Source: an uncultured Clostridia bacterium (lineage in GTDB: Bacteria > Bacillota > Clostridia > TANB77 > CAG-508). Taken from it: a stretch of 61,459 bases of DNA. The translations under genes and the position numbers were made by a program. The stretch is from positions 1 to 61,459 of the forward strand of contig CALXHG010000010.1 of assembly GCA_944388045.1 (NCBI GenBank), written 5' to 3'. This document shows, piece after piece, positions 7,652-16,821 of the stretch; within the stretch, counting starts at the first letter, position 1; every line of letters starts with the position of its first letter. The notes beneath the pieces are model-generated. The model did not search any database. It was not told where the DNA came from and was given only the letters and a program-made list of their open reading frames with translations.

Positions 7652-9763
7652 TTAGTTTTGTTCTTCTACTAAGTCTTTCATAGTTAAATTAATTCTACCT
7701 TGATCATCTATTTCAATTACTTTTACTGGTACTTTGTCTCCTACTTTTACATAATCATTAACATTTCTTACATGTTCTTTAGAAATTTTAGAAATGTGTA
7801 CTAGTCCTTCTTTTCCTCCACCAAGGTCTATAAATGCTCCAAAAGATGTTGTTCTAACTACTGTTCCATAATAGATTTCTCCTACTTCTATTACTCTAGC
7901 AATATCTTCAATAATTCCTAATGCTTTTTCTGCCATTTCTTCATCTGATGAATATATAAATACTTGTCCATCATCTTCTATATCAATTTTTACTCCAGTT
8001 TCTTCAATTATTTTGTTTATTGTTTCTCCACCTTTTCCTATAACATCTTTAATTTTATCTACATTAATTTGTGTTGTTATAATATGTGGTGCATATTTTG
8101 ATATTTGTTCTCTTGGTTCTGATATAACAGGTTTCATTATATTATCTAATATATATTGTCTAGCTGTTTTTGTTCTTTCAAATGCTTCTTTTATTATTTC
8201 ATATGATAATCCATCAATTTTTATATCTACTTGGATTGCTGTTATTCCTTTTTCTGTTCCTCCAACTTTAAAATCCATATCTCCAAAGAAATCTTCTAAA
8301 CCTTGAATATCTGTTAACATTACATAGTCATCTGGATTATCTGGGTTTGTTACTAGACCTGTTGAAATTCCTGCTACTGGTCTTTTTATAGGAACTCCTG
8401 CATCCATTAAAGCTAGTGTGCTTCCACATATACTTGCTTGAGATGTTGAACCATTTGAAGATAATACTTCTGAAACAACTCTTATTGAATATGGAAAATC
8501 TTCTACTGATGGTATTACTGGTACTAATGCTTTTTCTGCTAATGCACCATGTCCAACTTCCCTTCTTCCTGGACCTCTTGATGTTCTTGCTTCTCCTACA
8601 CTATATGGTGGGAAATTATATTGATGCATATATCTTTTTGCTGTTTCTGTATCTATTCCATCTAATTCTTGTTCTTCACTTTTCATTCCTAATGTTACTA
8701 CAGACATTACTTGTGTTTGTCCTCTTGTAAATAATGCGCTTCCGTGTACACGTGGTAATAGTCCTACTTCACATGATAATGGTCTTATCTCATCTAATGC
8801 TCTTCCGTCAACTCTTTTGTGTTCATATAATATCATATCTCTAACACATTTTTTTTCTAATTTATAAATTGCTTCACCTATTTCTTGTTTTCTTTCTTCA
8901 AATTCGTCTTCACTTAATCTCTCTGCTATATCTTCTTCTATCTTTTCTGTTAATTCAGAAACATTGTTATCTCTTGTGTCTTTATCAACTTCTTGTACTG
9001 CATCTTTCATGTCTTCTGAAAAATTTCTTTCAATATAATCATATAAATCTGGATCTACTGCAAATGATTTATATTCAAATTTTGGTTTTCCTATTTCGTC
9101 TTTCATTTTTTGAATAAAAGCACATAATTTTTTTATTTCTTCATGGCCTTTTTTTATTGCTTCTAACATTACATCATTTGGAACTTCATTTGCTCCAGCT
9201 TCAATCATTGCAATTTTTTCTGCAGTTCCTGCTACTGTTAAATTTAAATCACTTATTTTTCTTTGTTCTTCTGTTGGATTTATAATAATTTCTCCATTTA
9301 CTAATCCAACATTTACTGCTGCTGTTGGTCCTCCAAATGGAATGTCTGATATTGATAATGCTGCAGATGCTCCTATCATTGCTGCTACTTCTGGAGAATT
9401 ATCTTGTTCTACACTTAATACTGTAGCAACAACAACTACATCATTTCTAAAATCTTTTGGAAACAAAGGTCTTAATGGTCTATCTATTGCTCTTGATACT
9501 AATATTGCTTTATCACTTGGTTTTCCTTCTCTTTTTGTGTATGAGCCTGGTATTTTTCCTACTGAATACATTTTTTCCTCAAAATCTACTGATAGTGGGA
9601 AAAAGTCTATTCCTTCTTTTGGCTCTTTTGATGCTGTAACATTTACCATTACAACTGTGTCTCCATATTTTACTAATACACTTCCATTTGCTAATCCTGC
9701 TAATTTTCCTGTTTCTATTACTAATTTTCTTCCTGCTAATTCTGTTTCATAACTTTTAAACAT
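7652..9763 (-). CDS. pnp: Polyribonucleotide nucleotidyltransferase (PNPase)
   Basis: PNPase degrades RNA 3' to 5' by phosphorolysis. This 703-residue protein has two RNase PH domains; the second contains the FFGDMDFKVGGT active-site block (SDGSTSQASICG-type SNGSTSQASICGSTLALMDAG nearby). An alpha-helical linker separates them. A KH domain (VIGKGGETINKI, near residue 560) and an S1 domain (GTVVRTTSFGAFIDLGGGKEGLVHIS) follow. AGGAGG precedes the ATG. rpsO lies directly upstream in the usual rpsO-pnp order, with 344 nt between them containing a long-range hairpin. Confidence 0.98.
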   Translation of the reverse strand: MFKSYETELAGRKLVIETGKLAGLANGSVLVKYGDTVVMVNVTASKEPKEGIDFFPLSVDFEEKMYSVGKIPGSYTKREGKPSDKAILVSRAIDRPLRPLFPKDFRNDVVVVATVLSVEQDNSPEVAAMIGASAALSISDIPFGGPTAAVNVGLVNGEIIINPTEEQRKISDLNLTVAGTAEKIAMIEAGANEVPNDVMLEAIKKGHEEIKKLCAFIQKMKDEIGKPKFEYKSFAVDPDLYDYIERNFSEDMKDAVQEVDKDTRDNNVSELTEKIEEDIAERLSEDEFEERKQEIGEAIYKLEKKCVRDMILYEHKRVDGRALDEIRPLSCEVGLLPRVHGSALFTRGQTQVMSVVTLGMKSEEQELDGIDTETAKRYMHQYNFPPYSVGEARTSRGPGRREVGHGALAEKALVPVIPSVEDFPYSIRVVSEVLSSNGSTSQASICGSTLALMDAGVPIKRPVAGISTGLVTNPDNPDDYVMLTDIQGLEDFFGDMDFKVGGTEKGITAIQVDIKIDGLSYEIIKEAFERTKTARQYILDNIMKPVISEPREQISKYAPHIITTQINVDKIKDVIGKGGETINKIIEETGVKIDIEDDGQVFIYSSDEEMAEKALGIIEDIARVIEVGEIYYGTVVRTTSFGAFIDLGGGKEGLVHISKISKEHVRNVNDYVKVGDKVPVKVIEIDDQGRINLTMKDLVEEQN

Positions 9764-10020
9764 ATATTTCCTCCTTTTAAAAGACTTTTTATCTTTTTTT
9801 ATATTTTTTTTTACACCTATTTACTAAATATGTATTTTTATAAACTCTTTTTGAATTTTTTATGAAATTAAATATATACATATTTTTAGACAATTACTAG
9901 CAAATATGTATTAGATTGTAACCTCTATAATATTCTCTATTTATAAAGCACATTATACAAGCTACCTTTCTAAATACATATTGCCTTTCTTTTGAAAATA
10001 AAATTTTTATAAGTAAAATT

Positions 10021-10090
10021 GTGTGCAATCCTTTCTTTGAGCAAAACAATATTCTTATACAATAAAAGAGGACGTAAGCATATTGCACAC
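10021..10090 (-). promoter_or_regulatory. Hairpin in the rpsO-pnp intergenic leader
   Basis: GTGTGCAAT (10021-10029) and ATTGCACAC (10082-10090) are perfect inverted arms around a loop of about 50 nt. In other bacteria a pnp leader hairpin is processed and used for autoregulation; that role here is inferred from position. The left side also resembles the repeat family at 37030-37080. Confidence 0.5.
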
Positions 10091-10107
10091 GCCCCTATTA
10101 TTTTAAA

Positions 10108-10371
10108 TTATTTTCTTAATCCTAATTTTTCAACTAAAGCTTTGTATGCTTCTTGATCTTTTTTTGATAAGTAATTTAATAAATTTCTTCTTTTTCCAAC
10201 CATTTTTAACATTCCTCTTCTTGAATGGTTGTCTTTTTTATGAACTTTTAAATGTTCTGTTAATTCATTAATTCTTTCTGTTAAAAGAGCAATTTGAACT
10301 TCTGATGAACCTGTATCTTTTTCATCTCTTTGAAATTCTTTTATTATTTCTTGTTTTCTTTCTACTGTCAT
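10108..10371 (-). CDS. rpsO: 30S ribosomal protein S15
   Basis: S15 is a small primary 16S rRNA-binding protein. The 87-residue sequence starts [14 protein letters not shown] and contains [40 protein letters not shown], all family-diagnostic. The correct start is ATG 10371. A GTG three codons earlier would overlap the AGGAGG ribosome site. A leader just upstream can fold into a hairpin whose loop pairs with that site, suggesting feedback control by S15. Confidence 0.98.
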   Translation of the reverse strand: MTVERKQEIIKEFQRDEKDTGSSEVQIALLTERINELTEHLKVHKKDNHSRRGMLKMVGKRRNLLNYLSKKDQEAYKALVEKLGLRK

Positions 10372-10376
10372 TTTTA

Positions 10377-10441
10377 ACACCTCCTATTTTTACTTCTCCT
10401 TAGACCGAGCACTAATAATAGGTGTAATTTATTAGGCTAAG
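10377..10441 (-). promoter_or_regulatory. Candidate S15 autoregulatory leader with pseudoknot
   Basis: On the minus strand CTTAG (10441-10437) pairs with CTAAG (10403-10399), and CTAATAA (10435-10429) pairs with TTATTAG (10418-10412). The hairpin loop contains ACACCT (10425-10420), which is complementary to AGGTGT (10382-10377) in the ribosome site. Such a loop-to-SD pseudoknot is the kind of structure S15 uses for translational feedback in other bacteria. Confidence 0.55.
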
Positions 10442-10525
10442 TTAAAGGAATATTCTTAACATATTTATTGTACTATATTATTGTTTAAAAATCAAGTGTT
10501 TTAACAAATTTTTCTAATTATAATT

Positions 10526-10756
10526 GTTCCAATTTAGTAGGAAATTTTGATATATTAATAATAAATAAATTTTGAATACGATTGGAGGAAATTTAGAATT
10601 TCTTAAATTAATTTTATGGAAAATGTTCGCGTCGAGCGTAGCGAGGACTAAGTGAAAGGGTGCCATAAAATTATTTTAGAAATTCTTATATTTCTGTATT
10701 GAGTCGAAAAATTTATGCAATTATTAATATATCAAAATTTCCTACTAAATTGGAAC
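10526..10756. mobile_element. MITE-like element with 37-bp perfect terminal inverted repeats
   Basis: The segment 10526-10562 is the exact reverse complement of 10720-10756. Inside, AGAATTTCT and ATTTTATGG arms form a second imperfect inverted repeat around a GC-richer core with GTCGAGCGTAGCGAGG. There is no transposase frame, so it would depend on one supplied in trans. The flanks share TTATAAT with an offset of one base, a possible target duplication. It lies past the ABC permease gene. Confidence 0.7.
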
Positions 10757-10787
10757 TTATAATGTTACTAGACATTCTTCTGTAGGA

Positions 10788-12218
10788 TTAGATTATATCT
10801 CTTTTATTAAAACTATCATACATTGTAACCAACATTAAAAATGCACATACTCCTAATACAGCTAAAGAAAATACTAATGATGTTGATGTTGCAAAATTTG
10901 TTCCAAACATCATACTTGTCATGTCTGTTGAATTAGGAAATATCTTTGTAGTTAAATTTAAATTATTAAATGGTATAAATCTTATCCAATCTTTTGTAAT
11001 AAATTGATTTATAATTTGCATAATAATTGAATTTCCTATATATAATGCAACACTGAAACTTACTGCTACCGCAGTATTTCTTGTAATTGTTGATAACATT
11101 ACTGCAAATAATGCAAATATAATGATTGGTATTGATTTTACCAAATAATATTCAATAGTATATAAAGTATTTCCTATTTCCTTAATTTCTCCATTTTTAC
11201 AATACAAATATGTTTCTCCTTCTTGAGCAAAAAATACATTTGCAATAAATACATTTAATAATGATGTTATTAGAACCAATATTATTATGTAAAACAGTAT
11301 AGATATTAACTTTGCGGTCATTATTTTCCATCTCTTATTTGGTGTTAATGCCCAAAATTTTATTGTACCTGTAGAAATTTCATTTGAAATTGTTCCACCT
11401 GCAATAACAATTATTGCAATCGAAATTACAGCCATAGAGAACATTGGAGCTAATAATTCAAATCTCATTCTGTAATTTGAATTAGAGCCATTATTTGCGT
11501 CTGGTATATTATTTTCTAATCTATATATATTTAATTTTATTGAATCTTCTAAGTCTTGCTTCTCTTCAGCTTTAATTAATTTATTTGTTTCTTTATTTAT
11601 TCCTGTTCTTAAACTATATTGTGCATTTTCTATTTTTTGTATAATGTTTCTTTTCCAATACGATTCTTGGCTATACTCTTTTCCTATTTCATATTTTTCT
11701 TTTAAATTTAAAATAATCAAATTATCATTATATTCTTGTTCAGAAATTGAATTATTTTCTAATTGTTGTTTTTGTTGCTTTTTTTGATATTCAATGTATT
11801 CTTTAAAATTTTTATTTTTTAATATATTTAATAATTCATCTATATTTTGTCCATTAACTTTTTGTTCTACAATATATGAAGCTAATTCATTTTCCCAAGA
11901 ATTATTATATGGAGAAATATTATATTCTAAAAATAGTTTATATAATTCTAAATTTCTTTGTATATTTAATCTTGATTGTTCATCTAATTTTTCATTTTCT
12001 AATTGTGTTTCATAATATTCTATTTCTCTTTCTAAATATTCTTTTTCATTTTCAACTACAGAACTAGATATTATCAAGTTTTCTTCTGTTTTTTCTAAAA
12101 ATTTTACAAATGCAAGTACAGCAAATAATGATAGTATAATTGCAATTATCATTATTTTTGTAGATATTTTTTTCCATGTTTTTATATTTTCATCTATAAA
12201 TAGTTTAAATATTTTCAT
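10788..12218 (-). CDS. ABC-2 type transporter permease
   Basis: This 476-residue membrane protein has one N-terminal helix (residues about 22-42), a long charged coiled-coil extracytoplasmic region (about 45-235), then five or more helices from about 258 to 470. The segment GGTISNEISTGTIKFWALTPNKRWKIMTAK, just after the second helix, is characteristic of ABC-2 permeases that work with CcmA-type ATPases. The ATPase gene lies 72 nt upstream. The large loop is unusual for simple drug exporters. Substrate is unknown; peptide or antibiotic export is possible. Confidence 0.85.
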   Translation of the reverse strand: MKIFKLFIDENIKTWKKISTKIMIIAIILSLFAVLAFVKFLEKTEENLIISSSVVENEKEYLEREIEYYETQLENEKLDEQSRLNIQRNLELYKLFLEYNISPYNNSWENELASYIVEQKVNGQNIDELLNILKNKNFKEYIEYQKKQQKQQLENNSISEQEYNDNLIILNLKEKYEIGKEYSQESYWKRNIIQKIENAQYSLRTGINKETNKLIKAEEKQDLEDSIKLNIYRLENNIPDANNGSNSNYRMRFELLAPMFSMAVISIAIIVIAGGTISNEISTGTIKFWALTPNKRWKIMTAKLISILFYIIILVLITSLLNVFIANVFFAQEGETYLYCKNGEIKEIGNTLYTIEYYLVKSIPIIIFALFAVMLSTITRNTAVAVSFSVALYIGNSIIMQIINQFITKDWIRFIPFNNLNLTTKIFPNSTDMTSMMFGTNFATSTSLVFSLAVLGVCAFLMLVTMYDSFNKRDII

Positions 12219-12290
12219 TTTTTATTTTTTCCTTTCTTGAAATCTAAACTTGAGTAAAAAAGTTGAAATTTTGTATTCTTCAAATTAAAA

Positions 12291-13208
12291 TTACTTTTTA
12301 TTTTTTTCTTTTTCTGTAGCATCAAAGAAGATGTCTTCTAGTGTGTGACTCTTTGGTATAACTGCTTTAATTTCTACATCAGAAATCGCAAGTTCTTTTA
12401 CTACTTTTGGTAAATTCTCTGTAGGAAGCAAAATATTTATTGCATCTTTTTCTGTTTTTGCTTCTAAATTAAATTTCTCTTTTAAAATTTTTATTGTTTT
12501 ATTAATATTTTTTACTCTTAGTTCAACATGTTCTGTTGCTTCTTCTTTTGTTTCACTAATTTCTTCTACTTTTACAATTTTTCCATTATCTAATACCGCT
12601 ACTTTATCACACATTTGTTGCATTTCTGCAAGTATATGTGATGATACAAATACAGCAACTCCATCTTTATGTGCAATTTCTTTTAAAATATCTCTTAATT
12701 TTTTTATTCCGGCTGGGTCTAATCCATTTGTTGGCTCATCCAAAATTAATACTTTTGGTTTATGTAACAATGTTAATGCTAATCCTAATCTTTGTTTCAT
12801 TCCTAAAGAATATTTTCCTACTTTGTCATTTTCTCTACCATTTAGTTCAACTAATTTCAAAACTTCATCTATTCTTTTTTTGTCAATATTTCTTAGCCTT
12901 GCATGTAATTTTAAATTATCTATTCCAGACATATATCTATACATATCTGGATTTTCAACAATTCCTCCTATACACTCCATTGCTTTTTCAAATTGCTTTT
13001 TTGTATCATAGCCATTTACTTTAATAATTCCTGAATCTCTATCAATTAAATTTAAAATCATTTTTATTGTTGTTGTTTTTCCTGAACCATTTGGTCCTAA
13101 AAATCCATAAACTTCTCCTTCTTTTACACTTAAACTTATATTGTCTATTACTTTTCTTTTTCCAAATGTTTTGTTAACATTCTCTAATTCTAATACTACT
13201 TTTGACAT
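12291..13208 (-). CDS. ABC transporter ATP-binding protein (ABC-2 exporter type)
   Basis: The 305-residue ATPase has Walker A GPNGSGKTTT, the signature YSLGMKQRLGLALTLL, Walker B VLILDEPTNGLDP and the H-loop VSSHILAE. A C-terminal extension of about 90 residues follows, as in the BcrA/CcmA group. The start is MSKVVLE at 13208, preceded by GAGAAAGGAAAGAG. An in-frame upstream extension to 13319 runs through an 18-bp direct repeat and lacks a ribosome site. It forms an operon with the permease downstream and the anchored protein upstream. Confidence 0.93.
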   Translation of the reverse strand: MSKVVLELENVNKTFGKRKVIDNISLSVKEGEVYGFLGPNGSGKTTTIKMILNLIDRDSGIIKVNGYDTKKQFEKAMECIGGIVENPDMYRYMSGIDNLKLHARLRNIDKKRIDEVLKLVELNGRENDKVGKYSLGMKQRLGLALTLLHKPKVLILDEPTNGLDPAGIKKLRDILKEIAHKDGVAVFVSSHILAEMQQMCDKVAVLDNGKIVKVEEISETKEEATEHVELRVKNINKTIKILKEKFNLEAKTEKDAINILLPTENLPKVVKELAISDVEIKAVIPKSHTLEDIFFDATEKEKNKK

Positions 13209-13237
13209 ATAAAATCTCTTTCCTTTCTCTCTTTTCT

Positions 13238-13294
13238 CTAAAGTCTCTGTTAAATATGAAAAATTTTCTTTCAAAACTAAAGTCTCTGTTAAAT
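13238..13294 (-). repeat. Two 18-bp direct repeats upstream of the ABC ATPase
   Basis: CTAAAGTCTCTGTTAAAT occurs exactly at 13238-13255 and again at 13277-13294, 39 bp apart. It lies just upstream of the ribosome site of the ATPase gene. It may be a tandem binding site for a regulator. Confidence 0.7.
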
Positions 13295-13347
13295 TAAAGC
13301 CTTTTTTACAAACACACAATAATTAAAATACTTTTATCATTGTTATA

Positions 13348-13947
13348 TTAATATACATACAAATCTGCTTGACTTTGGTAATAATCTAAATATGAATATA
13401 CAACTTTCCATATTCCTTCTACTTTTTGCAAAGTTATTTCTTCTCCAAATGATTGATTAATATTATCTTTTTCTTCTTCTATTGTATTTGTTTCTAGATT
13501 TATTAATTTATATGATGTATTTGTATTTGATGAGAATGAAACAACTACTTGGTCTCCATCAAATTCATATTTTTCAATTTCATCTATTGTTTTGTTACAT
13601 TTAGTTAAAATTTTATATTTGTTAACATCTTTTACTGTATCATATACAAATTGTTCTTGAATTTGTCTTGCATCCTCATTATCTATCATTACTTTTTCTA
13701 ATTCGCTTTTTATATTTTCTTTAATTTTATTTTCTTGTTCATCTGTAAGATTTTGTGTATTTTGTTGCATTTCTTCTGGCAAAACAATTAAATTATCAAT
13801 AACTTCAATATATTCTTTACAAGCTGTTTTTATTGCTGTTTTATCTATTTCTCTTTGTTTTTCTACTTGTTCTAAATATATTATCAATACTGCTAATACT
13901 ATAATTGTTAAAATTAAACCTTTATTTATTTTTTTCCAAATTTTCAT
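13348..13947 (-). CDS. Membrane-anchored extracytoplasmic protein of the ABC operon
   Basis: The 199-residue protein has one N-terminal helix (ILTIIVLAVLIIYL, about residues 11-26) and a soluble remainder rich in charged residues. I recognise no family. It is the first gene of the ABC exporter operon, so an accessory or substrate-sensing role is a reasonable inference. The C-terminal half (VVVSFSSNTNTSYKLINLET, then WKVVYSYLDYYQSQ) looks like a small alpha+beta domain. Confidence 0.6.
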   Translation of the reverse strand: MKIWKKINKGLILTIIVLAVLIIYLEQVEKQREIDKTAIKTACKEYIEVIDNLIVLPEEMQQNTQNLTDEQENKIKENIKSELEKVMIDNEDARQIQEQFVYDTVKDVNKYKILTKCNKTIDEIEKYEFDGDQVVVSFSSNTNTSYKLINLETNTIEEEKDNINQSFGEEITLQKVEGIWKVVYSYLDYYQSQADLYVY

Positions 13948-14148
13948 AAAAAATCCTTTCTAATAAAATTTTACTTTTCAATTCTATTTCTTATTTATAT
14001 TTTTATATTGACTATTTTTATTTAAATCTTTATTTTGCTTCTTTATTTTATTATCTATTTTTATAATTGATTTAATTATTTTTATATTTATCTTTTATAT
14101 ATTTATTTATATATATTTATTGCTTTTCTTTGTAATTCCGTCTTTACA

Positions 14149-14676
14149 TTATGAATTTAATATGCTTAAAATTTCTTGGTCTTTTTTTAATTCATCATCT
14201 AAAAATTCATAACAGTTTTTATTTACTTTCATTGCTTCTAGCCCAACTTCTTTATCTGCTCTAAGCCTTTTACTTGCGTATTTTATTATTATTGGTTTAT
14301 TTCTTACTGCTAATATTACAACTTCTTTATTGTCTCTCATTTCTTGTGATGCATAATACAAAATTTGACCAGTTTTCTTAAGACCTGCTTCTAATAATTC
14401 CTTATCTTCTAATAAATTTTCTTTAGCATAACAATATGTCCATCCTACTTTACTAACAGATTCATATACTACTTCTCTATCTCCTTTTAATCTATCACTA
14501 ACATATTCTAATGCTTCTGGATTATTATCTATTGCTATTAATGCTATTTCTTTATCATCTTTCATTTCATCTCCTGCAAAATCTAATAATCCTCCTTCTT
14601 TTGAAACCGCTTCTTTTACATAATCTTTATTATGTGCATTTTCTCTCATTTTTGTAACTTCGATTCTTTCCGGCAT
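14149..14676 (-). CDS. DUF4116 repeat protein
   Basis: The 175-residue protein consists of repeats of about 25 residues with the pattern DKEIALIAIDNNPEALEYVS, matching DUF4116. About five units are visible (DKE, DRE, DKE, NKE and DKE starts). It has no signal peptide or membrane helix. The function of this domain is unknown; it is often found in multicopy in bacteria and protists. AGAAAGGGG precedes the ATG, and a 27-bp palindrome lies upstream. Confidence 0.8.
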   Translation of the reverse strand: MPERIEVTKMRENAHNKDYVKEAVSKEGGLLDFAGDEMKDDKEIALIAIDNNPEALEYVSDRLKGDREVVYESVSKVGWTYCYAKENLLEDKELLEAGLKKTGQILYYASQEMRDNKEVVILAVRNKPIIIKYASKRLRADKEVGLEAMKVNKNCYEFLDDELKKDQEILSILNS

Positions 14677-14757
14677 TTTTTCCCCTTTCTATTTTTACAT
14701 ATATTTAATTGTTTTTTGTTTATCATAACAATTCAGAAAAATGTGATTGTCTGTAAC

Positions 14758-14784
14758 AAATTATTACAAATTTTGTAATAATTT
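14758..14784. promoter_or_regulatory. 27-bp palindrome upstream of the DUF4116 gene
   Basis: AAATTATTACAAA and TTTGTAATAATTT flank a single central T, so both arms are perfect 13-mers. The 14677-15013 interval otherwise holds a recN terminator and AT-rich sequence. The dyad resembles a dimeric repressor site. Confidence 0.5.
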
Positions 14785-14811
14785 AAATAACAATTAGTTT
14801 ATTTATATATA

Positions 14812-14853
14812 AAAAATGATATAATTATTTTTCATTGTAATTATATCATTTTA
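14812..14853 (-). terminator. Terminator after recN
   Basis: AAATGATATAATTA pairs with TAATTATATCATTT around a short loop, and the minus strand continues with TTTTTTAT. It lies about 160 nt past the recN stop and could act in both directions. Confidence 0.7.
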
Positions 14854-15013
14854 TCTTTTGTTTTACTATAAATATTTTATTAATATTTCTTAAAAAATTC
14901 TTATGACTAAGTTTTATTTAATTATATTATAATAAATCAGAATGATTGGATTTGCATACAAAATTAACACATTTGTTAAAAATATTTTTCACAAATTTGT
15001 AATACATTTTTAT

Positions 15014-16645
15014 TTATGATACCTTTTTGTTTCTAAGTTCACTTGCATATTTTAGTGTTATTTCATTTACTTCTCCTGATGAAATTCGTGCAATTTCTTG
15101 TAATACTTCTTGCTCATTTAATTGTTTTACAGATGTTGATGTTCTTCCATTTTCTACATTTTTACTTATAAAATAATTATAATCTGCATTTGCTGCAATT
15201 GTTGCTAAATGTGATATACATAATACTTGGTGATTTTGTGATATGTTTTTCATCTTTTCTGCTACAGATTTGGCTGCTTTTCCACTTATTCCTGTATCTA
15301 TTTCATCAAAAATTAATACAGGAACATTATCTGCTTCTGCTAATACTTTTTTTATTGCTAGCATTATTCTTGATATTTCTCCTCCTGATGCAATTTTTGT
15401 TAATTCGCTTTCATTTTCTCCTATATTTGTGCTTATTAGAAATTTTACATCATCTTTTCCATTTTCAAAATATTCATTTTCTTTATATTCTACTTTTACA
15501 TTTATTCTTGCATTTTTCATTTCTAATTCTAATAGTTCTTTGTTTATTTTTTTGCTTAATTCTAGTGCATAGTTTTTCCTGATATTACTTATTTGTGTTG
15601 CTATTTGATTTAATGACATTTCTAGTCCTGATAATTCTTTTCTAAGTTTTGTATTATATTCTTCTGCATTTTCTATTTTTTTAATTTCTTTTTCTATCTC
15701 TTCTGCATATTTTAATATTTCTTCAATATTATTGCCATATTTTCTTTTTAAGTTATATATAGTGTCTAATCTTGTTTCTACTTCTACTCTTTCTTGTTCA
15801 TCAAATTCTACATCTTCACAATATGAGTTTATGTCTCTTTCTATTTCTTGCATTTCATAATATATATTTCTTAAACTTTCTATTGTTTGACTATATTTAG
15901 AATCTATTTCTTCTATCTTCTCTAATGCTCTTACTGCTGTTCCAATTACATCTATTGTGTTTTCTCCTACTGCTTGTGATGCTTCTGCTAAGTTTTTTGC
16001 TATTTTTTCTGAATTTAACATTATTTTTCTTTTTTCTTCTAATTTTTCTTCTTCTCCATTTTTTAATTTTGCTTCTTTTATTTCGTTTAATTGATATTTT
16101 AATATATCTAGTTTTCTTTGTTTTTCTTTTTCGTCTCCGTAATTATTTTTTAATTCTCTTTTTATTTCATTATATCTTAAATATTTCTCACTATATATAC
16201 TTTTTAATTCTATTATTTCTTTACCTATAAAATTATCTAAATATTTTATATGAGTATTACTATCAAATAATTGTTGATTTGCATTTTGTCCATGTATTTC
16301 TACATAATTGCTCATAAATTTTTTTAGTTCAGCAACAGTTACAAGTCTTCCATTTATTTTGCACGTGTTTCTTCCATTACTATATATTTCTCTTGCAATT
16401 ATTATGTTTCCATCTATTGAATTAATGTTTTGTGGCTCATACATACATATTTCTATATAAGAATGGTCTTCTCCATTTCTTATCATTTCTTTTGAAAATC
16501 TTCCACCACATATTATTTCTAAAGAATCTATTATTAGTGTTTTTCCAGCTCCTGTTTCTCCAGTTAATACATTCATTCCTTTATTTAAATTTATATCTAA
16601 ATCTTCTATTATTCCTATATTTTTTATATGTAAATTTGTAATCAT
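15014..16645 (-). CDS. recN: DNA repair protein RecN
   Basis: RecN is an SMC-like ATPase acting in double-strand break repair. The 543-residue protein starts MITNLHIKNIGIIEDL, has Walker A TGETGAGKT, a long coiled coil (about residues 150-360), the LTKIASGGEISRIMLA signature and Walker B VLIFDEIDTGISG. The start at 16645 is chosen because AGAAAGGAATG lies upstream; the frame extends 42 codons further without support. A consensus promoter with a LexA-like box at the start of transcription indicates SOS control, shared with recA. Confidence 0.97.
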   Translation of the reverse strand: MITNLHIKNIGIIEDLDINLNKGMNVLTGETGAGKTLIIDSLEIICGGRFSKEMIRNGEDHSYIEICMYEPQNINSIDGNIIIAREIYSNGRNTCKINGRLVTVAELKKFMSNYVEIHGQNANQQLFDSNTHIKYLDNFIGKEIIELKSIYSEKYLRYNEIKRELKNNYGDEKEKQRKLDILKYQLNEIKEAKLKNGEEEKLEEKRKIMLNSEKIAKNLAEASQAVGENTIDVIGTAVRALEKIEEIDSKYSQTIESLRNIYYEMQEIERDINSYCEDVEFDEQERVEVETRLDTIYNLKRKYGNNIEEILKYAEEIEKEIKKIENAEEYNTKLRKELSGLEMSLNQIATQISNIRKNYALELSKKINKELLELEMKNARINVKVEYKENEYFENGKDDVKFLISTNIGENESELTKIASGGEISRIMLAIKKVLAEADNVPVLIFDEIDTGISGKAAKSVAEKMKNISQNHQVLCISHLATIAANADYNYFISKNVENGRTSTSVKQLNEQEVLQEIARISSGEVNEITLKYASELRNKKVS

Positions 16646-16722
16646 AAAAAACACATTCCTTTCTAGTTTTGAAATTTTTGTATATATATTTTTATAAAAA
16701 AAATACTTTTCTTTTAGATATA

Positions 16723-16771
16723 CAAATATCTGTTCGAAAAGTATTATATATTCTATTTTTAATTTTGTCAA
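16723..16771 (-). promoter_or_regulatory. recN promoter with LexA-like box
   Basis: On the minus strand TTGACA (16766-16771) and TATAAT (16743-16748) are both perfect and separated by 17 bp. CGAACAGATATTTG (16723-16736), with two mismatches to the Firmicute LexA consensus, covers the expected transcription start. Confidence 0.75.
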
Positions 16772-16821
16772 TATTTTTGCAAACTTTTTTTCGTTTTTTG
16801 TATGACATTTTTCGACATATT

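Noticed and set aside
7438..7683. Open reading frames through the GGTCGGTCC array, also at 26561-27321 and 61192-61450
   Set aside because: They arise from repeat periodicity, have repetitive translations on both strands and no ribosome sites.
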